DNA of 64,000 nt from assembly GCA_034359265.1 (NCBI GenBank), contig CP136893.1, positions 23,072,001-23,136,000 of the forward strand. The letters are read 5' to 3'. The notes below the pieces were generated by a model. That model did no database searches. It saw only the letters and a list, made by a program, of their open reading frames with translations, and was not told where the DNA came from. The translations under genes were made by a program, and so were the position numbers. Position 1 is the stretch's first letter; every line of letters starts with the position of its first letter. This document shows, piece by piece, positions 23,709 to 35,689 of the stretch. The DNA is from Canna indica. Its lineage: Eukaryota > Streptophyta > Magnoliopsida > Zingiberales > Cannaceae.

Positions 23709-24170
23709 CGAGCAAGTAGAAAAATCTAGAGTTAGGATTAGATTTTATGTAATATATATCTAGGAATTTTTTCCTAAGCTAATTTGTAATGTTATCCAAG
23801 TCCAAACTTGGTAATGGAACCTGGAGACGAAGCACTCAAGAAGATGGCTGAAAAAAATAGCCTCGGCCTAGGTTCGGTCGACAGGTCAGTCGACCGAACA
23901 AGGCCAAAAATTGGCAATGGCCAATTCGGTTGACCGGACAAAGCAAAAAAATAGCAGTGGCCAATTCGATCGATCGGTCGTTCGACCGAACAAAGCAAAA
24001 AATTGGCAATGGCCAATTCAATCAACCGGTCGGTCGATCAGACAAAATAAGAAATTAGAAGTAGCCAATTCGGTCGACCAGTCGATCGATTGAATGTGGC
24101 CAGAAAGTGGCAGTAGCCCTGCGGTCATTGGGTGGTCGATCAGTCAGTCGACCGACGATCGACCAGCAAG
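23709..24170 (+). repeat. Copia LTR fragment
   Basis: From GAGCAAGTAGAAAAATC onward it follows 16091-16545 of the copia 5' LTR closely, including the dyad-rich units. It then stops at about 24170, where LINE coding begins. Both ends are truncated. Confidence 0.88.
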
Positions 24171-25660
24171 CTACCAGACCTACTTCTGTTAAGGATTTTA
24201 GATTTATTTCTCTTTGCAATTTATCATATAGAATCCTTTCCAAAATTCTTGCAAATAGACTTAAAGTTTGTCTTCCTTATATTATCTCTCAAGAGCAATA
24301 TGCTTTTATTAAGGGTAGGAGCATGCATGACAATATTCTTATTCTTCTAGATATTACTCATTCTTTTTATAGTTCTAAGAGCTCTACTCCTTTCATTATC
24401 ATAAAAATTAATTTGGAAAAAGCTTTTGTTACTTTGAGTTGGGATGCTGTTTTACATATCATGAATTGTTGTACGTTTCCTTCTAAGTTTGTTAACTTGA
24501 TTAAGTCTTGTATTACTACACCAGCTTTTCCTTGTCTTGTAAACTCTAAGTTGTCTAGTTTCTTTAGCTCTCATAGAGGAGTTAGGCAAGGGGATCCACT
24601 TTCCCCTTTCCTCTATGTGTTAGCTGCTCAAACTCTTACTACTCTACTAAATAAGGATGTTAATGATGGGTCTTTGACTCCTTTTAAGCACAAGGACATC
24701 TCTATTTCTCATCTTATGTTTGTTTATGTGTAGTTATTACTTTAAAAACAAATCAAAGGAGCTTAACTTCCCTCACTAGGATCCTTAATCACAGATTTTT
24801 TACAACACTGATTTTTTATCGGTTCTAGTAACAACACTGATTTTTTACATGATAATTGGATCATTGACATGCCATTTGCTCTTAAACCTACTTATATTAA
24901 TATGGATTTGATGAATGAAATCTCATCTGTTAATTATTTTATTCATGATCACATTTGGATGGGAAAATTGATAAATCTAACCTATACTTTGACGAAATTA
25001 ACAAATCTAATATGCCTTTTAATTTGCATCAATTATAATCCGTACTTACGAATTTACATCAATTCTAACCTCCTGTCTACTTGCTGTTAATCGCCCCGTT
25101 AGTTGTTGACGTGGCATCCTAGTCAGTAACTTGGTTTATATTTTTTTAATCTGAATTTGCCACGTCAGCCTATTCCAAAAGAATAAAAAAATTTAAACTA
25201 AGTTGATTTTTTTTGAAAAAATTGACAAATCTAATCCATACTTTCATGAAATTAACAAATCTAACTCATCTTTTAATTTGCATCAATTATAACTCGTACT
25301 TACGAATTTACATCAATTATAACTCGGTGTTGCGCGTGTAGGGTGAAGGATTCAAATATTATAATTAATGCCATGAATTCTTTCTCCACTCCTCCTTGGA
25401 GAATTATGAATATGATTAAGAATATTCAACAGCTTATCAAGAATCGAGATATGGAATTCAAGTTTTCACCTAAGTCTACAAATCAAGCTGCTTACTGGGT
25501 AGCAAACAGAGAAAGGATCCAGAAGGAGTCCTATGTTTGGTCGGGAACACATCCTCCTGATCATCTGAATGTAATTTTAGATATAGATTGTAGTAGTTTA
25601 CCCCCCTAAGGATTAATAAATAATATTTTCTTTCCTTGCAGGAAAAAAAAAAAAAAAACT
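24171..25660 (+). pseudogene. LINE ORF2 fragments ending in poly(A)
   Basis: The stretch 24171-24735 codes for the fingers/palm of a LINE reverse transcriptase (PTSVKDFRFISLCN, EQYAFIKGRSMHDN, GVRQGDPLSPFLYVLA) and stops at the catalytic box, where FADD is replaced by FVYV and a stop. After a deletion, part of the zinc-binding region is seen at 24840-24960. Past an inserted repeat, an RNase H-like end follows at 25343-25609 (PPWRIMNMIKNI, STNQAAYWVANR, SSLPP). An A-run at 25643-25660 marks the 3' end. Truncation, an internal deletion and an insertion make it non-functional. It is a different, plus-strand copy from the LINE at 14264-15931. Confidence 0.85.
24966..25330. repeat. Two-copy direct repeat inserted in the LINE tail
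   Basis: About 100 bases at 24966-25070 recur at 25220-25325, with shared pieces such as TTTTAATTTGCATCAATTAT and ACTTACGAATTTACATCAAT. The spacer holds TGACGTGGCA and, inverted, TGCCACGTCA. It interrupts LINE coding. The class is unknown. Confidence 0.65.
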
Positions 25661-26148
25661 ATAAGAAAATGCATATGTAAGCTGTTAAGGACTTTGATCA
25701 AAGTTCCTAACTACTAATATAATTATAATAAGTAATGAATAGAATTGAGGGACAATTTGAATATATTATAAAAGTTATGATTTTGACAAATACAATAAAA
25801 TATTTATGATTTTGGGAACAAACCATAAAGTTTTTATGATTTCCTAATAAACTATAAGTTGGATATAAATTTTTGGGAAAAGTTCAATTTTCGTCCCTAT
25901 AATTTGGCCCGATTTGGCTTTTGGTCCCTACATTCGAAAAACTTTGTGTTTAGTCCCTATAATTACGCTTCGTCACAAAGTTAATCCTTGTCGTCACCAA
26001 TCGCCCTAACGCCGTTAATATTTGTCTGATGTGGCACGTTTATAATGACGTGACACGTTTATAAAGATGTGGTTGCTGACGTGGCTTTCCAGTAAAAATA
26101 GAGATGACGTGGCTGCTATAAAAATGGATAATAAAACTAACGCAATAG
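25661..26148. repeat. Non-coding stretch with GTCCCTATAATT-type dispersed repeat
   Basis: 25661-25865 is AT-rich with nothing recognisable. 25866-26120 contains three spaced units of the type GTCCCTATAATT and several ACGTGGC/ACGTGACAC units, a pattern I associate with dispersed plant repeats. CTATAAAAA at 26116-26124 could be a TATA box for the gene fragment that follows. I see no gene in it. Confidence 0.5.
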
Positions 26149-26423
26149 GAGTCATGGAGATTATGAAGGCTTCCTCTTCCATCTCCACAATCTTCTTTCT
26201 TCTATTGATCAGCTCCACTTCATGCTCTTCCCAGCTCAGTGTCAGCAGCCTCATATCCCTTTCAACACCTCCTCCCTAACCTGCGTCTCTGCATGGAATT
26301 CTGAAAGCTTCATCTTGAGGGTATAATGACTAGTTCTTGCTGCTTCTCTTGCAAAACCTGACGGTCAAAAGCTTTGATTCGTGTGCAGTACTCAAAAGCA
26401 GGGCCAAGTTTGTGGAATTTTAT
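26149..26423 (+). pseudogene. Host-gene remnant: signal peptide and start of a DOMON-like domain
   Basis: From about 26154 a frame opens MEIMKASSSISTIFFLLLIS, a clear secretory signal peptide with a hydrophobic core and small residues at the likely cut. After a two-base frame change, the sequence reads PFNTSSLTCVSAWNSESFIL (about 26247-26307). A 67-base GT-AG intron-like piece (GTATAATG to GTGTGCAG) follows, then YSKAGPSLWNF (26389-26422). From memory of the family, this resembles the N-terminus of the plant cytochrome b561/DOMON protein At3g07570. The exon is cut exactly at the LTR of element C. A database search is needed; the identification is tentative. Confidence 0.5.
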
Positions 26424-29151
26424 TGTAATATTCTATATATTTAATTATATTATTTTCCTTTATGGTTGTGTTTGCCAGCCTACCAGACTAGATCGAGGTC
26501 GAGCTGAATATGAATATGAATATTTAGCTTGAGTAAGTAGGAATATGAATATGAAAATTTAGCTTGAGTAGTTAAATTCATTTAATTTTATGTTGTGTAT
26601 GCATAATTATTTAGTTTATATGGATGTGCAGATATGGTTGCTTATAGTTTATCATGGGATTAATTCGAGAGTAATTAAGTTTAGTGGGTTAGCGGGTCGA
26701 GAAGTTAGTGGGTTTGGATTTGGCTCAAGGCGGATGTGGGTTGCTAAGAGGGTTATTAGATCTAGGTTTAAGGAGGAGGGTATAAACCCCCCCCCCCCCC
26801 TCTTGGTGTGCGGCTCCCCATTGGAGCCGCACAGAATTTGTGAAGGGAGGAGCCAGCTGCCAGCCACAGGAGCCGCCAGCCCCCCTTCCTCTCTCTCTTG
26901 TAAGTCGCTGCCCTCAAGCCCAGCTGTCGAGCCCCTTCCATCTTCTTCCCCTCTTCCTTCCTTGGAGCCGAGCAGAGAGGAGCCGCCCAGCCAAGCCAAG
27001 CCGCCCCCCTCTCTTCCCTCTCTTCCCCTTTTCCTCTCCTCAAGCCGGTGGCTTGACGTGAGTCGTCGCCCCCTCTCTTCCCCTTCTTAAGTCGAGACAC
27101 CATCTTTTGAAGCCGGATTCAAGGGCCATCATCCGAGATTTCTCTTTAATCATCCTTCCTATTTAGGTTAGTGGTTTTACCCTCCTTCTTTCGGGATTTC
27201 TTCGAGTTCTTGAAGCCGTCTTGAAGGCTAGTACGGTTTTGTTTTGTTTTTCAGATGATCTCCCAAATTTATCACTATTCTTTTGATTGTCGTATTTGAG
27301 GAGACCCTAAACCCTTCCCTATGGGGTTTGGCAGCCTTAGGACGACCCTAGGGGTACTCGGCCAAGGGTGGAGTAAGGGCGCCCTCAAGGTGTTCGATGA
27401 AATGCCCAAGTGAGACATCTTGGTCATCTTGTAGTTTATGTCTTGAATTGATGATTGAAATTAGTTCTTATATGTTAAAGCATGCTTAGTATTTAATGTT
27501 CTTGAAAGATGGGTTCTTGATCATGGTGCTTGGCTCTTGTTTGTAGAAATTGTCGGTGCTTGTTAGCCTTGTGGTTAAGTATGGAAATTGAGAAATTTGT
27601 CTCAATATTTATATTATGTTTAAATGATAATTAAGGGCTTAATTTCTGTAAATTTCGAATTTATTTTCATGCTATGCTGAAATCTTGATGTTGCTGGAAT
27701 TTCATGCTGAGAATAATGAATCTGTGTTGTTTTTAAAATACTTGTTGTGGTGTATGTTTATTTGAATATAATAGTTTAACCTATCATTTCGACTAGAAAA
27801 TATAGTTTGGAAACATAGGGCACACTATGGAGATCAGATTCGGGTTAGACACAATAGTAAGATAAATAAAACCCTAATCTCGGTGAACTTAATTTTAATT
27901 GCATAATTAAAATTGGGCAAAAGGGTCAGCATAATCTGTTATGAATCAATAACTAAAGTTTATGCATGAAATAAAACTATACGGATTTATGACATTACAG
28001 GTCTAGGAGTTGGGATTGTGTATTGGAGTGTTGAGACGCTTCCCAATAAGGACACCCCTAGGACATCGTAGGAGAAACTTGAGTTAGGTCATCTTGCGCC
28101 TTATTTTTATGGATGGCAGAGAGGCTCGTTGAGGAGCCGGTTTGCGGGCTAGGCCTGGGAGGTTGGATGGTTAATTCCCAACCTGTGGAACAAGTTCGGA
28201 GTGCCTTCCCGATTATTCTAGTTTGGCCTTGAGGGATAAGTTCGGAGGGCCTACCTGATTATCCCCGATGTGGTTTTTAAGGAATAACTTCGAATGGCCT
28301 ACCTTATTATTCTTGTGATATCTTAGAGGAGTAAGTTCAGAGGGCCTACCCGATTACTCCTGTGATATCTTAAAGGGGAAAGTTCGGATGAGCGAATCTC
28401 GATTGTCCCTACGCGTCTCGTGGAGCAAGTTTAGAGGGCATTTTCGATTGCTCCCAAGTTTCTTTATACTAGGATAAGTTCAGAGGTCCTTCCCGATTAT
28501 CCTAGTATGTGTTGTTGCCTTAGGGCATGGTAGGCTTAGGCCTGTTGATCTTCATCGTTCGGGTGTTGGCTGCCTTCGGGCAGGTGGTGGCCAGACGACC
28601 TATTACCTGGTCACTCCCTTGTGACCTTTTCCTGCTTGAGTCAAGAGTTTTGTTTTATGCATCTTATTTGTGTTGTTTTTTTCGTGGGGGTTGATAGAAC
28701 TGCTCTCTGAGTTCTTTTGAACTCACCCATTGTCGTTGTTTTGTTTTGCAGAGCTTGACCTGTGAGGTGGGTTGGAGCACTTGGCGCAGCTAGATGACAG
28801 AGGAGCCATATGATCTCATAGCAGTCCTAGTTAGGGGTCATAGTCGAGTCTATAGTAGTTGTCATGCACTTTTGTTTTGGTATTTTGGAGTTGTAGTCCC
28901 GTGGGGACATTCATGTTTTTATTCAGACTTTATTTAAATATCAATATTGTTGCTCTTTAAATCATTTTATTCTGCACTTGAGCTTTTCGATAAAAACTAT
29001 ATTGTTTAATGAAATCTATTTATGTCTCTCTTTATAAAAAAAACTATTGTTCTTTTCGCTATTTTTTTTGTGAGTTGGCATGTGCATGAGTTAGGCTGCG
29101 GGGTATAGGCACGTTCACCCTGACTGGTCACGTGACCCTGAGTTTGGGACA
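26424..29151 (+). repeat. 5' LTR of element C
   Basis: The 2728-bp LTR starts TGTAATATTC and ends TTTGGGACA just before the primer site. It has a C-run at about 26791-26804. At 28184-28505 there is a six-unit array of about 50 bp built on AAGTTCGGAGGGCCTACC and GATTATCC. The frames 26590-27103 on both strands lie inside the LTR and are not genes. Confidence 0.85.
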
Positions 29152-29154
29152 TTA

Positions 29155-29165
29155 TGGTATCATAG
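29155..29165 (+). other. Primer binding site of element C
   Basis: TGGTATCATAG starts three bases after the LTR end. It is the initiator tRNA-Met complement, with one change from element A. Confidence 0.85.
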
Positions 29166-29365
29166 CATGTTGTTCAGTCTAACTACGACCTAGAGTTGTC
29201 ACCGTATAAGGCATTGCTAGCGTGTCAGTATACGGTAGGGGTATGTTATGAGATCAATGGGCTAAGTCTGTACCTCAGCGCAACCTGTGGTTTATTTACT
29301 TAACAACTTAGGGTGAATTAAATAGTCTAAATTTTGATATTTTTCTTTATGGTGATTCCAGATCG

Positions 29366-30702
29366 ATGGAGGCCTTTGATGCCTCAAGGAGCGGTAGTGA
29401 TAGCAACTGAGTGGATGAGTTGACTAAGGCCCGAGAGGTTGTGGGACAAGATCCCATGGTTGTTCAGTTGCAGGCCCGAGCCGCTGAGCTGACTAAGGCG
29501 CTCCGTAGGGAGCAGGAGCTGAGGCAGTAGCAACAACTAGTACCGGCAGCACCAGAGGTGGTACAAGCAGTAGCACTGGTGGTAAGAGCCCCTAGAGCAC
29601 CTTTATATGTAGATTTTATTGCATTCAGGCCACCGGAGTATACAGGGACAGATCAGTAGGTGGAGGTCACCAGTTTCCTAGGAGATTGCTATGAGCTATG
29701 CAGGGAGCTTGGTTGTTCTTCTGAGATGACCGCTCGACTGATCGGGTTACAGCTGAGAGGTCCATTCAACGATTGGCTTCACACCTGGAGGGACCACATT
29801 GCAGCAGATGCACCACCCCCTACTTGGGAGGAGTTTAGAGCTGCTATGGTGGAGAAGTACTTGCCGATGAGCATCCGGGACAGGCGGGCGAAAGAGTTTG
29901 AGCTATTACGACAGATGAGTAGTATGTTGGTGACAGATTATGAGATGGAGTTCACTCAACTCTCGAAGTACCATCCCACCTTGATAGTCACAGAGACCGC
30001 CAAGGTCAAGAGGTTTGTTGAGAGGTTGAGGCCGCAGATCGCCAGACTAATCCATTACACAGAGGATACTTCCTTTGCTCGGGTTGTAGATGAGGCGTTC
30101 CGAAAGGAGGTACTGGTTCTAACAGATAGGCCTGATGGTCCCTAGAAGAAAAAGTTTCGGCCCCAGCTTTCGGGGGGTCGGCCAGCTCACTCAGAGGGGA
30201 CTTTCAGGATAGCAGATCCACCGCAGGGTGGAGGTCATAACAGTACCAGAGGCCACATGAGTTCAGGACCATGGGCATCATCTGGAGGTTTGTAGCGGAG
30301 ATCTAGGACGCAGCAGTGTAACCGATGTCACAGGAGGCACTAGGGGGCTTGTTGGGGACATTCGAAAGTATGTTTCAGCTGTGGGCAGACTGGGCATTAC
30401 AAAAGGGATTGTCCTAGCAAGGGCAGCCAGCAGCCTGATCAGACTAGAAGAAATGCACTGATGTCAGTGGGTTCCGTAGCTCAGAGGGGTCAGACTCATG
30501 GAGGAGGCCTGCAAGCTGGTGGTTCAGAAGGGTCCGCTCCACGGGTGTTTACTCTGAACCAAGAGGGTGCTCATGCGTCCAGGGCAATGGTGTCAGGTAA
30601 TATTATTGTTGGGTCTGTCATTGCATATGTCTTGTTTGATCTGGGTGCTACGCATAATTTTGTGTTTGCTTTGTTTGCTGCTAAGTTGTCAGGATTGCCC
30701 TC
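29366..30702 (+). pseudogene. gag and protease start of element C
   Basis: The ATG at 29366 opens MEAFDASRSGS, parallel to element A. A TGA at about 29408 and a TAG at about 29657 interrupt the N-terminal part. The capsid core is then open for 161 codons (29660-30145), with FLGDCYELCRELGCSSEMT, FNDWLHTWRDH, TWEEFRAAMVEKYLPMS and TAKVKRFVERLRPQIARL. A CCHC knuckle, CFSCGQTGHYKRDC, is at 30371-30412. The protease begins at about 30545 with VLFDLGATHNF, again D-L-G (30638-30646) rather than D-S-G. It is cut at 30702. The product would be the element's particle protein. Confidence 0.88.
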
Positions 30703-31176
30703 ACCCGACTATATGAATCATGCATCAATCCTCTTCGAGGATATTCAATAATGGGGAGAAGTCAATCATAAAGAAATATATTAAGGCAATCATTCCCACT
30801 TCTCTACAAGCTGCCTACTCCATGCTTTAGGGGTAGCCCTCCCCAAGGATTGTCACAAGTTAAATAAAACACCGAAAGAGTAAAATTTCATATTTTTGGA
30901 AGCATAGTCAACCTTGATCACGACAATGAAAAAAAATCAATCCAACCGAGAGGGAGGGAAGAACCCACTCACACTACATTATCATTTGCCTCCATTGGCG
31001 TTATGAAAATCATACAATGAATAACTGATCATACGTACCGACGCTGGTGCGTGCAAGCTCCGTAGCTGAGTCTCGTGAAATATGACACACCGTATCGACA
31101 TACTAACAATTGCCTATATAGTACTCTATGCCCTAATGATGTAGTCTGGACCTAACCACATGCTATGGTACCACTT
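30703..31176 (-). other. Minus-strand gypsy leader (element D, copy 1)
   Basis: On the minus strand a primer site (TGGTACCATAG, about 31163-31173) follows an LTR end. The leader resembles that of element A (AGCATGT..TTAGGTC, ATACGGT). A gag-like ATG at 30995 is broken within a few codons. The stretch 30703-30930 has no recognised coding. The same sequence with the same left edge recurs at 61938-62416. Confidence 0.78.
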
Positions 31177-33029
31177 TGTCACGCCCCAAATCCAAGTCAC
31201 ACAATAGGCCAGAGTGCGGACAGACACTCAGAAGCCTAAACCATACAAACACATTTATCCATGGAATATAACCAAGTCAAAATGCCATAACAGACATCTT
31301 AATCATCAAAATAGCTACTCGGTATAAATTTAAAGTAAAAGCTACATAACCAAGTATCAATACTACAAGACTCAGACAAACTATATGTCTCTTAAATAAA
31401 CTCAAATCCGACTCAACTCGACTACACCAACGGGTTTCACGAGACCGCCACCGGAGCCCGCTGCCACCAGCCGCGCCATAACTCAATGATCACACTTTGC
31501 AAAACAACAAACAAAAAAGAATGGTGAGTTCAAAGAACTCAGTGAGTGGTTGTCTCTACCATCACCAAGCCAAACCATGTAAATAATTAATGCAGTAATT
31601 ATATCTGTGTTCAAATGATCGATATAATCATGATACATATTACTTTAGTAACTCGTGTGCTACGCGCACCACACAAACTGACTCGGCCTATTAAGAGCAG
31701 TCCTCTAGTTACCCGCTTACAACTCACGAGGTGCTCGCTAGGCCCACCATCCCCAGCAAACCTCTCAACTCAGGCTCACTGAGCTAGGAAGGCCCTCTAG
31801 CCTCAGCGCTCATAACTCGGTCGGGAAAGGTCCTCCGACCTATGTCACTTGGGCTCACTGAGCTAGGAAGGCCCTCTAGCCTCAGTGCCCATAACTTGGT
31901 CGGGAAAGGCCCTTCGACCCATGTCACTTGGGCTCACTGAGCTAGGAAGGTCCGCTAGCCTTAGTGCCCATAACTCGATTGGGAAAGGCCCTCCAACCCA
32001 TGTCACTTGGGCTCACTTTGCTAGGAAGGCCCGCTAGCCTTAGTGCCCATAACTCGATTGGGAAAGGCCCTCCGACCCATGTCACTCATACGCTATGTGT
32101 ACCACTTGGCCCGATACAGCCTAGCATCATCTCATCCGCGATGCGCACCACTCGGCCCATCCAGCCCAATATCATCTCGTGTACGATGCACACCACTCAG
32201 CCTATCCGATCCAATATCATCTCGTTCGCAATGCGCACTACTCGGCCTATCCGGCCCCATATATCTCGTGCGCAGAGCGTACCACTCTGCCCAACAAATG
32301 CCTCGTGCGCTATGTGCACCACTCAGCCTAATAAGGCCCAATGAATGTCAACTTAGAGAACAACCAACTCCTAAACACTCCATTTTTTCTATGCCTCACG
32401 GAATGTTAGTCCACAACCCAACCTCGGCCTCAACACAATTAACTGTGTATTTCGTACCCAAAGCTATACCCTCATGTCAACATATAGAAGTTTAATTTTT
32501 ACTACTGATATCAGAATAAATTTCTAGTATTTACAGCAAGCCGGGAAAATATGATACGGGGCTCGCAATTCGGCCCACTAATTTCATACATCAACAATTC
32601 TAGCCTACTGTAATTCTTAGATTACTCCCCGTACACTTCTGTTCAGGTCACCAAAATATTTTTTTAATTCCTAGACTACTATACATGAAGATCGATAAGT
32701 TACATCGATATCTTACGCCGCAAATTCGCAGCCCAACGACAGAATCAATCTCAACATGCATTGAAACCAGTTTTCGGCAAACAAATTATATTTCAGCACA
32801 TAATTCTAGCAACTATATTTTCAACAAGAATATGGATTTACAACCGATAATTTTCAGCAACTTAGGTAGCAACCAAATAAACTTAAACATATAGTCTAAG
32901 CATGCTTAAATAGGGAATTAAATATATAAACATCACCTAGTTAATTATCCTCTTGTGGTGTTCGGCCACTCAAGAAAATAGATAAATAAATAAAAACACA
33001 AGCAAACAAAGGAAGTGGGAAGAAAAATT
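31177..33029 (-). repeat. Minus-strand gypsy LTR, inner part (split by the LINE)
   Basis: The LTR end on the minus strand is GGGGCGTGACA, next to the primer site. It continues to 33029, where a LINE starts, and resumes at 56145-56840. Together about 2.5 kb, it is close to the LTR sizes of elements A and C. Open frames here (31277-31486, 31964-32495) come from tandem arrays. Confidence 0.85.
31775..32345. repeat. Two tandem arrays inside the gypsy LTR
   Basis: First array, 31775 to about 32085: four units of about 79 bp containing CACTGAGCTAGGAAGGCCCT and CGGGAAAGGCCCTCCGACC. Second array, about 32085-32345: five to six units of about 43-60 bp with CTCGTGCGC, CACTCGGCC and CCAATATCATC. The copy at 62999-63430 has fewer units. 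Confidence 0.85.
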
Positions 33030-34445
33030 GGCAACCGGATAGGTGATGTCTTGGAAGTGGCTTTCTCTTGAATGAATAGGAAGGAGAATCGCATCCTAAA
33101 GGTCAAAGTCTTACTCGACGTCACCAAAACATTAAGAGGATCTTTGCGCCTTGCTGGTCCAAACGGCCACCCCTTTGATGTCTCGTTGAAATACGAGCGC
33201 ATCTGAGTTTACTGCTTCTATTGCATGCGGTCACTTAGACCATGAAATGAAGGCCTGCGGCGATTATCGGACCTTGCTGCTGGCGTTGAGAAGACTTATA
33301 AAGGGGGACCTTGGTTGAAAGCCGACCAGTTCGGGAAGCGACTGGAGGAATCGTCTGGGACTGGGAAATCTCGATCGCCCGATAAAGAACCTTTCGCCAG
33401 TAAGAGGCAAACTCCGGTGAGCCTGCTTCGTGTCTTCTCCAATCTGTCCGTGAAAGATAGATCTGACGAACCCCGTGACAACCGCTTGAAGTCGCATGTT
33501 CTCCCTGATTCGACTGTCAATATGTCTGATCCTTCACATGCTTGCACCGATGCCCGAAATGATCACTGTTTTAATGCGCCGACTGACTCCATCTCTGGTG
33601 GAGGTATTGTTCTTTCGGACTGCATTGTAGAGGATGTTGATAAACCTCATGCACCTGTTCCTATTTTCACAAAGAGGCCGAATGATTTGATTCAACCTCA
33701 CGACGAAGTGCTCCCTGGAAGCCGAACAATTGATTCTGGAATTATTATTGAGCCGAACCTCTCTTCCTCTGCCGCTGAGGTGTGCATTGACTCATTTGGA
33801 AAACATCATACTTTGACTTCAATGCAGAATGGGTATTGGGTTTCTTCTCCTTGTGCTGAAAATTCCCCGTAGGACCCTTTGGTGACTCATGGATTGGCTG
33901 ATGACCTTCAGACTGATTCAACTCAAGATCATCAATTTGACGTGGACAATAACACCTTAAGTTATGCTTCTGATATTAATGCTGATAACATACAGAAGGG
34001 TGAATCAATGACTCTCTTGCATGCAGATCCGGACCTCTCGTTCACTCCTCCTTTGATGGATTTCACTGTTATTGCTAAAGTTGCATGCAGATCCGGACCT
34101 CTCATTCGCTCCTCCTTTGATGGATTTCACTGTTATTGCTAAAGTTGATAGAATGCAAAATAACTTGCATAGGGCTGCTATTCAGACGATTATTACTAAA
34201 AATAACAGGCCTCTTCCTTCTCCTTCTTCAATTCCTCAACCAGGAACTAAAGCAATTCTGGAGAATTCTTTATCCAAAGATGGATTGGCTGAGAAACCTC
34301 TGTTTAAGAAGCACTCCTTGAAGCAGTTAGTGCGGAGTACCAAAAGACGATCCACGGAAGAAAAGGATGATGGTCCGTCCAAGAAGGCTTGCATGGTAAT
34401 CGAGCATAATGTTGAGGGCATGGGTGCCAGCCCACATGTGACACC
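33030..34445 (+). pseudogene. LINE ORF1 (DUF4283/CCHC type), C-terminal part
   Basis: It enters at IGNRIGDVLEV, the conserved end of the DUF4283-like RNA-binding part. Next come KVKVLLDVTKTLRGSLRL, PFDVSLKYERI and a knuckle-like CFYC..GHLDHEMKAC (about 33206-33255) that needs one frame change. The long tail 33315-34445 has no recognised domain and low conservation, as usual for plant LINE ORF1. It has stops at about 33872 and a 64-bp tandem duplication at 34019-34146. The reading ends near ASPHVTP, where CACTA-1 sits. ORF1 proteins bind LINE RNA. The N-terminus is missing. Confidence 0.8.
34019..34146 (+). repeat. 64-bp tandem duplication in LINE ORF1
   Basis: The unit beginning GCATGCAGATCCGGACCTCT occurs at 34019 and again at 34083, with only a few differences. 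Sixty-four is not a multiple of three, so the duplication shifts the ORF1 frame. Confidence 0.9.
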
Positions 34446-34680
34446 CACTACTAGAAATTAGGGTATTTGCGACGGTGATTTTGCGACGGCCTTCATGCCG
34501 TTGCAAATTGTGATGGTTCTGCGACCGCTGGCGCCAAGGGGTCGCATGTCCCATGAACTTGCGACGGTACTGCGACCGTACAAAGTCCCGTCGCAAATTG
34601 GAGACCTCCGCGATGGTGCAACGACCGTTTCAGCGACTGCGTCATGTGGTTGTAAAACCGTCAGAGTGTAAGTTCTATAG
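34446..34680. repeat. Left subterminal repeats of CACTA-1
   Basis: Units of the type TTTGCGACGGT, TGCGACCG and CCGTCGCAA occur in both orientations. Confidence 0.85.
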
Positions 34681-35689
34681 CCCGCCCTTTATTTTTCTAT
34701 TCCCCTGCTCACTCTCCCGATCGTCACTCTCTCTCTTTCACTCTCTCTGACCTCTCTGCCGCCGATCGCCACTCGTCGCCTGCGCCGTCGGTACTCCTCT
34801 CTCTCTCTCTCTTGGGCCGCCGAAACCCTAGCCGCCGGCGGCTAGGGTTTCCTCGCTTCCTCCACAGCTGAATACCATGCTCAAACCTCACGTATTTCCC
34901 TCTCTCTCAGTGTCAAAGCCATCAAAAGGACATCGGGAAGTTTAATTCCTCGCTCCTTCCATAGCTGAACACGCTACTTAAGGGTGGCTGTCGAACGGCA
35001 CCACAACTCGCTGCATTTGTTTGTTTTTCCTCTTCGCTCACCTGAGGAACCAACAATCAAGGTGCGCTTTTGGAGCCCCTCCTAATTTTATTTTCGGCTC
35101 CTTGTAATCGAGTATGTGCAATTCCTTTGTATCTCTGTAAAGTTGGTTGACCTGTTCTCAGGTTATAGATGTACCTGAACTAGACCTAGCAATGGTAGGA
35201 GCAGTAACACAACACTGCTACCATCTGTAGTGGTAGGAGCAATAACACAACACTGCTACCATCTGGTAATCTGATCTATATTTTAGATTATTTAAGAAGT
35301 TCAACAGGTCAACACTGGAACAGGTATTTAGAGCTTTTCTCACTGATGAAAATAGTACATCCATACAATTTTGAGTTTGCTTCAGTTGAATTATCCTAAT
35401 CTACATTGGTGGTTTAGAGTTTGGGATCAGCTTCTCAATCTGCATAAGTTTTTGTAAAGAACAGCTTTTGCTCCTGATCAAATAACTTCAAAAACCAAGA
35501 AGTTGCATTTTTATGGAAAGATATCATATTTAAAATATAGATGAGTAATTTTTAGCACAACTATTAGTATATCTTGGAATTACCAGATGATACATTCTTA
35601 GATGTGGATTGAAAATTGAAATAAAATTCTTATATATAATCAACAGTGCAAACATATAAGTAAATAGAGAAGATAATGCTAAGAGCCAT
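34681..35689. other. CACTA-1 leader-like region
   Basis: 34690-34830 is CT-rich, like the 5' region of a CACTA transcript. Two near-identical 37-bp units with AACACAACACTGCTACCATC lie at about 35195-35270. I see no coding sequence. Confidence 0.55.

Larger units (their letters stand above)
26424..30702 (+). mobile_element. Ty3/gypsy element C (Tekay/Del-like), 5' part only
   Basis: It comprises the 5' LTR, primer site, gag and the start of the protease. It stops at 30702, where the minus-strand leader of another gypsy element begins. Gag and protease are clearly of the same family as element A, and better preserved. The LTR sequence differs, so it is a separate subfamily. Confidence 0.88.

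Noticed and set aside
26590..27103. Overlapping 100-166-codon proline/serine-rich frames on both strands
   Set aside because: They lie inside the gypsy C LTR. Composition follows a CT-rich tract, and both strands are open because of low stop frequency.
31964..32495. Overlapping frames of repeated PTHV/ISSRAR-type residues
   Set aside because: They translate the tandem arrays of the gypsy LTR.
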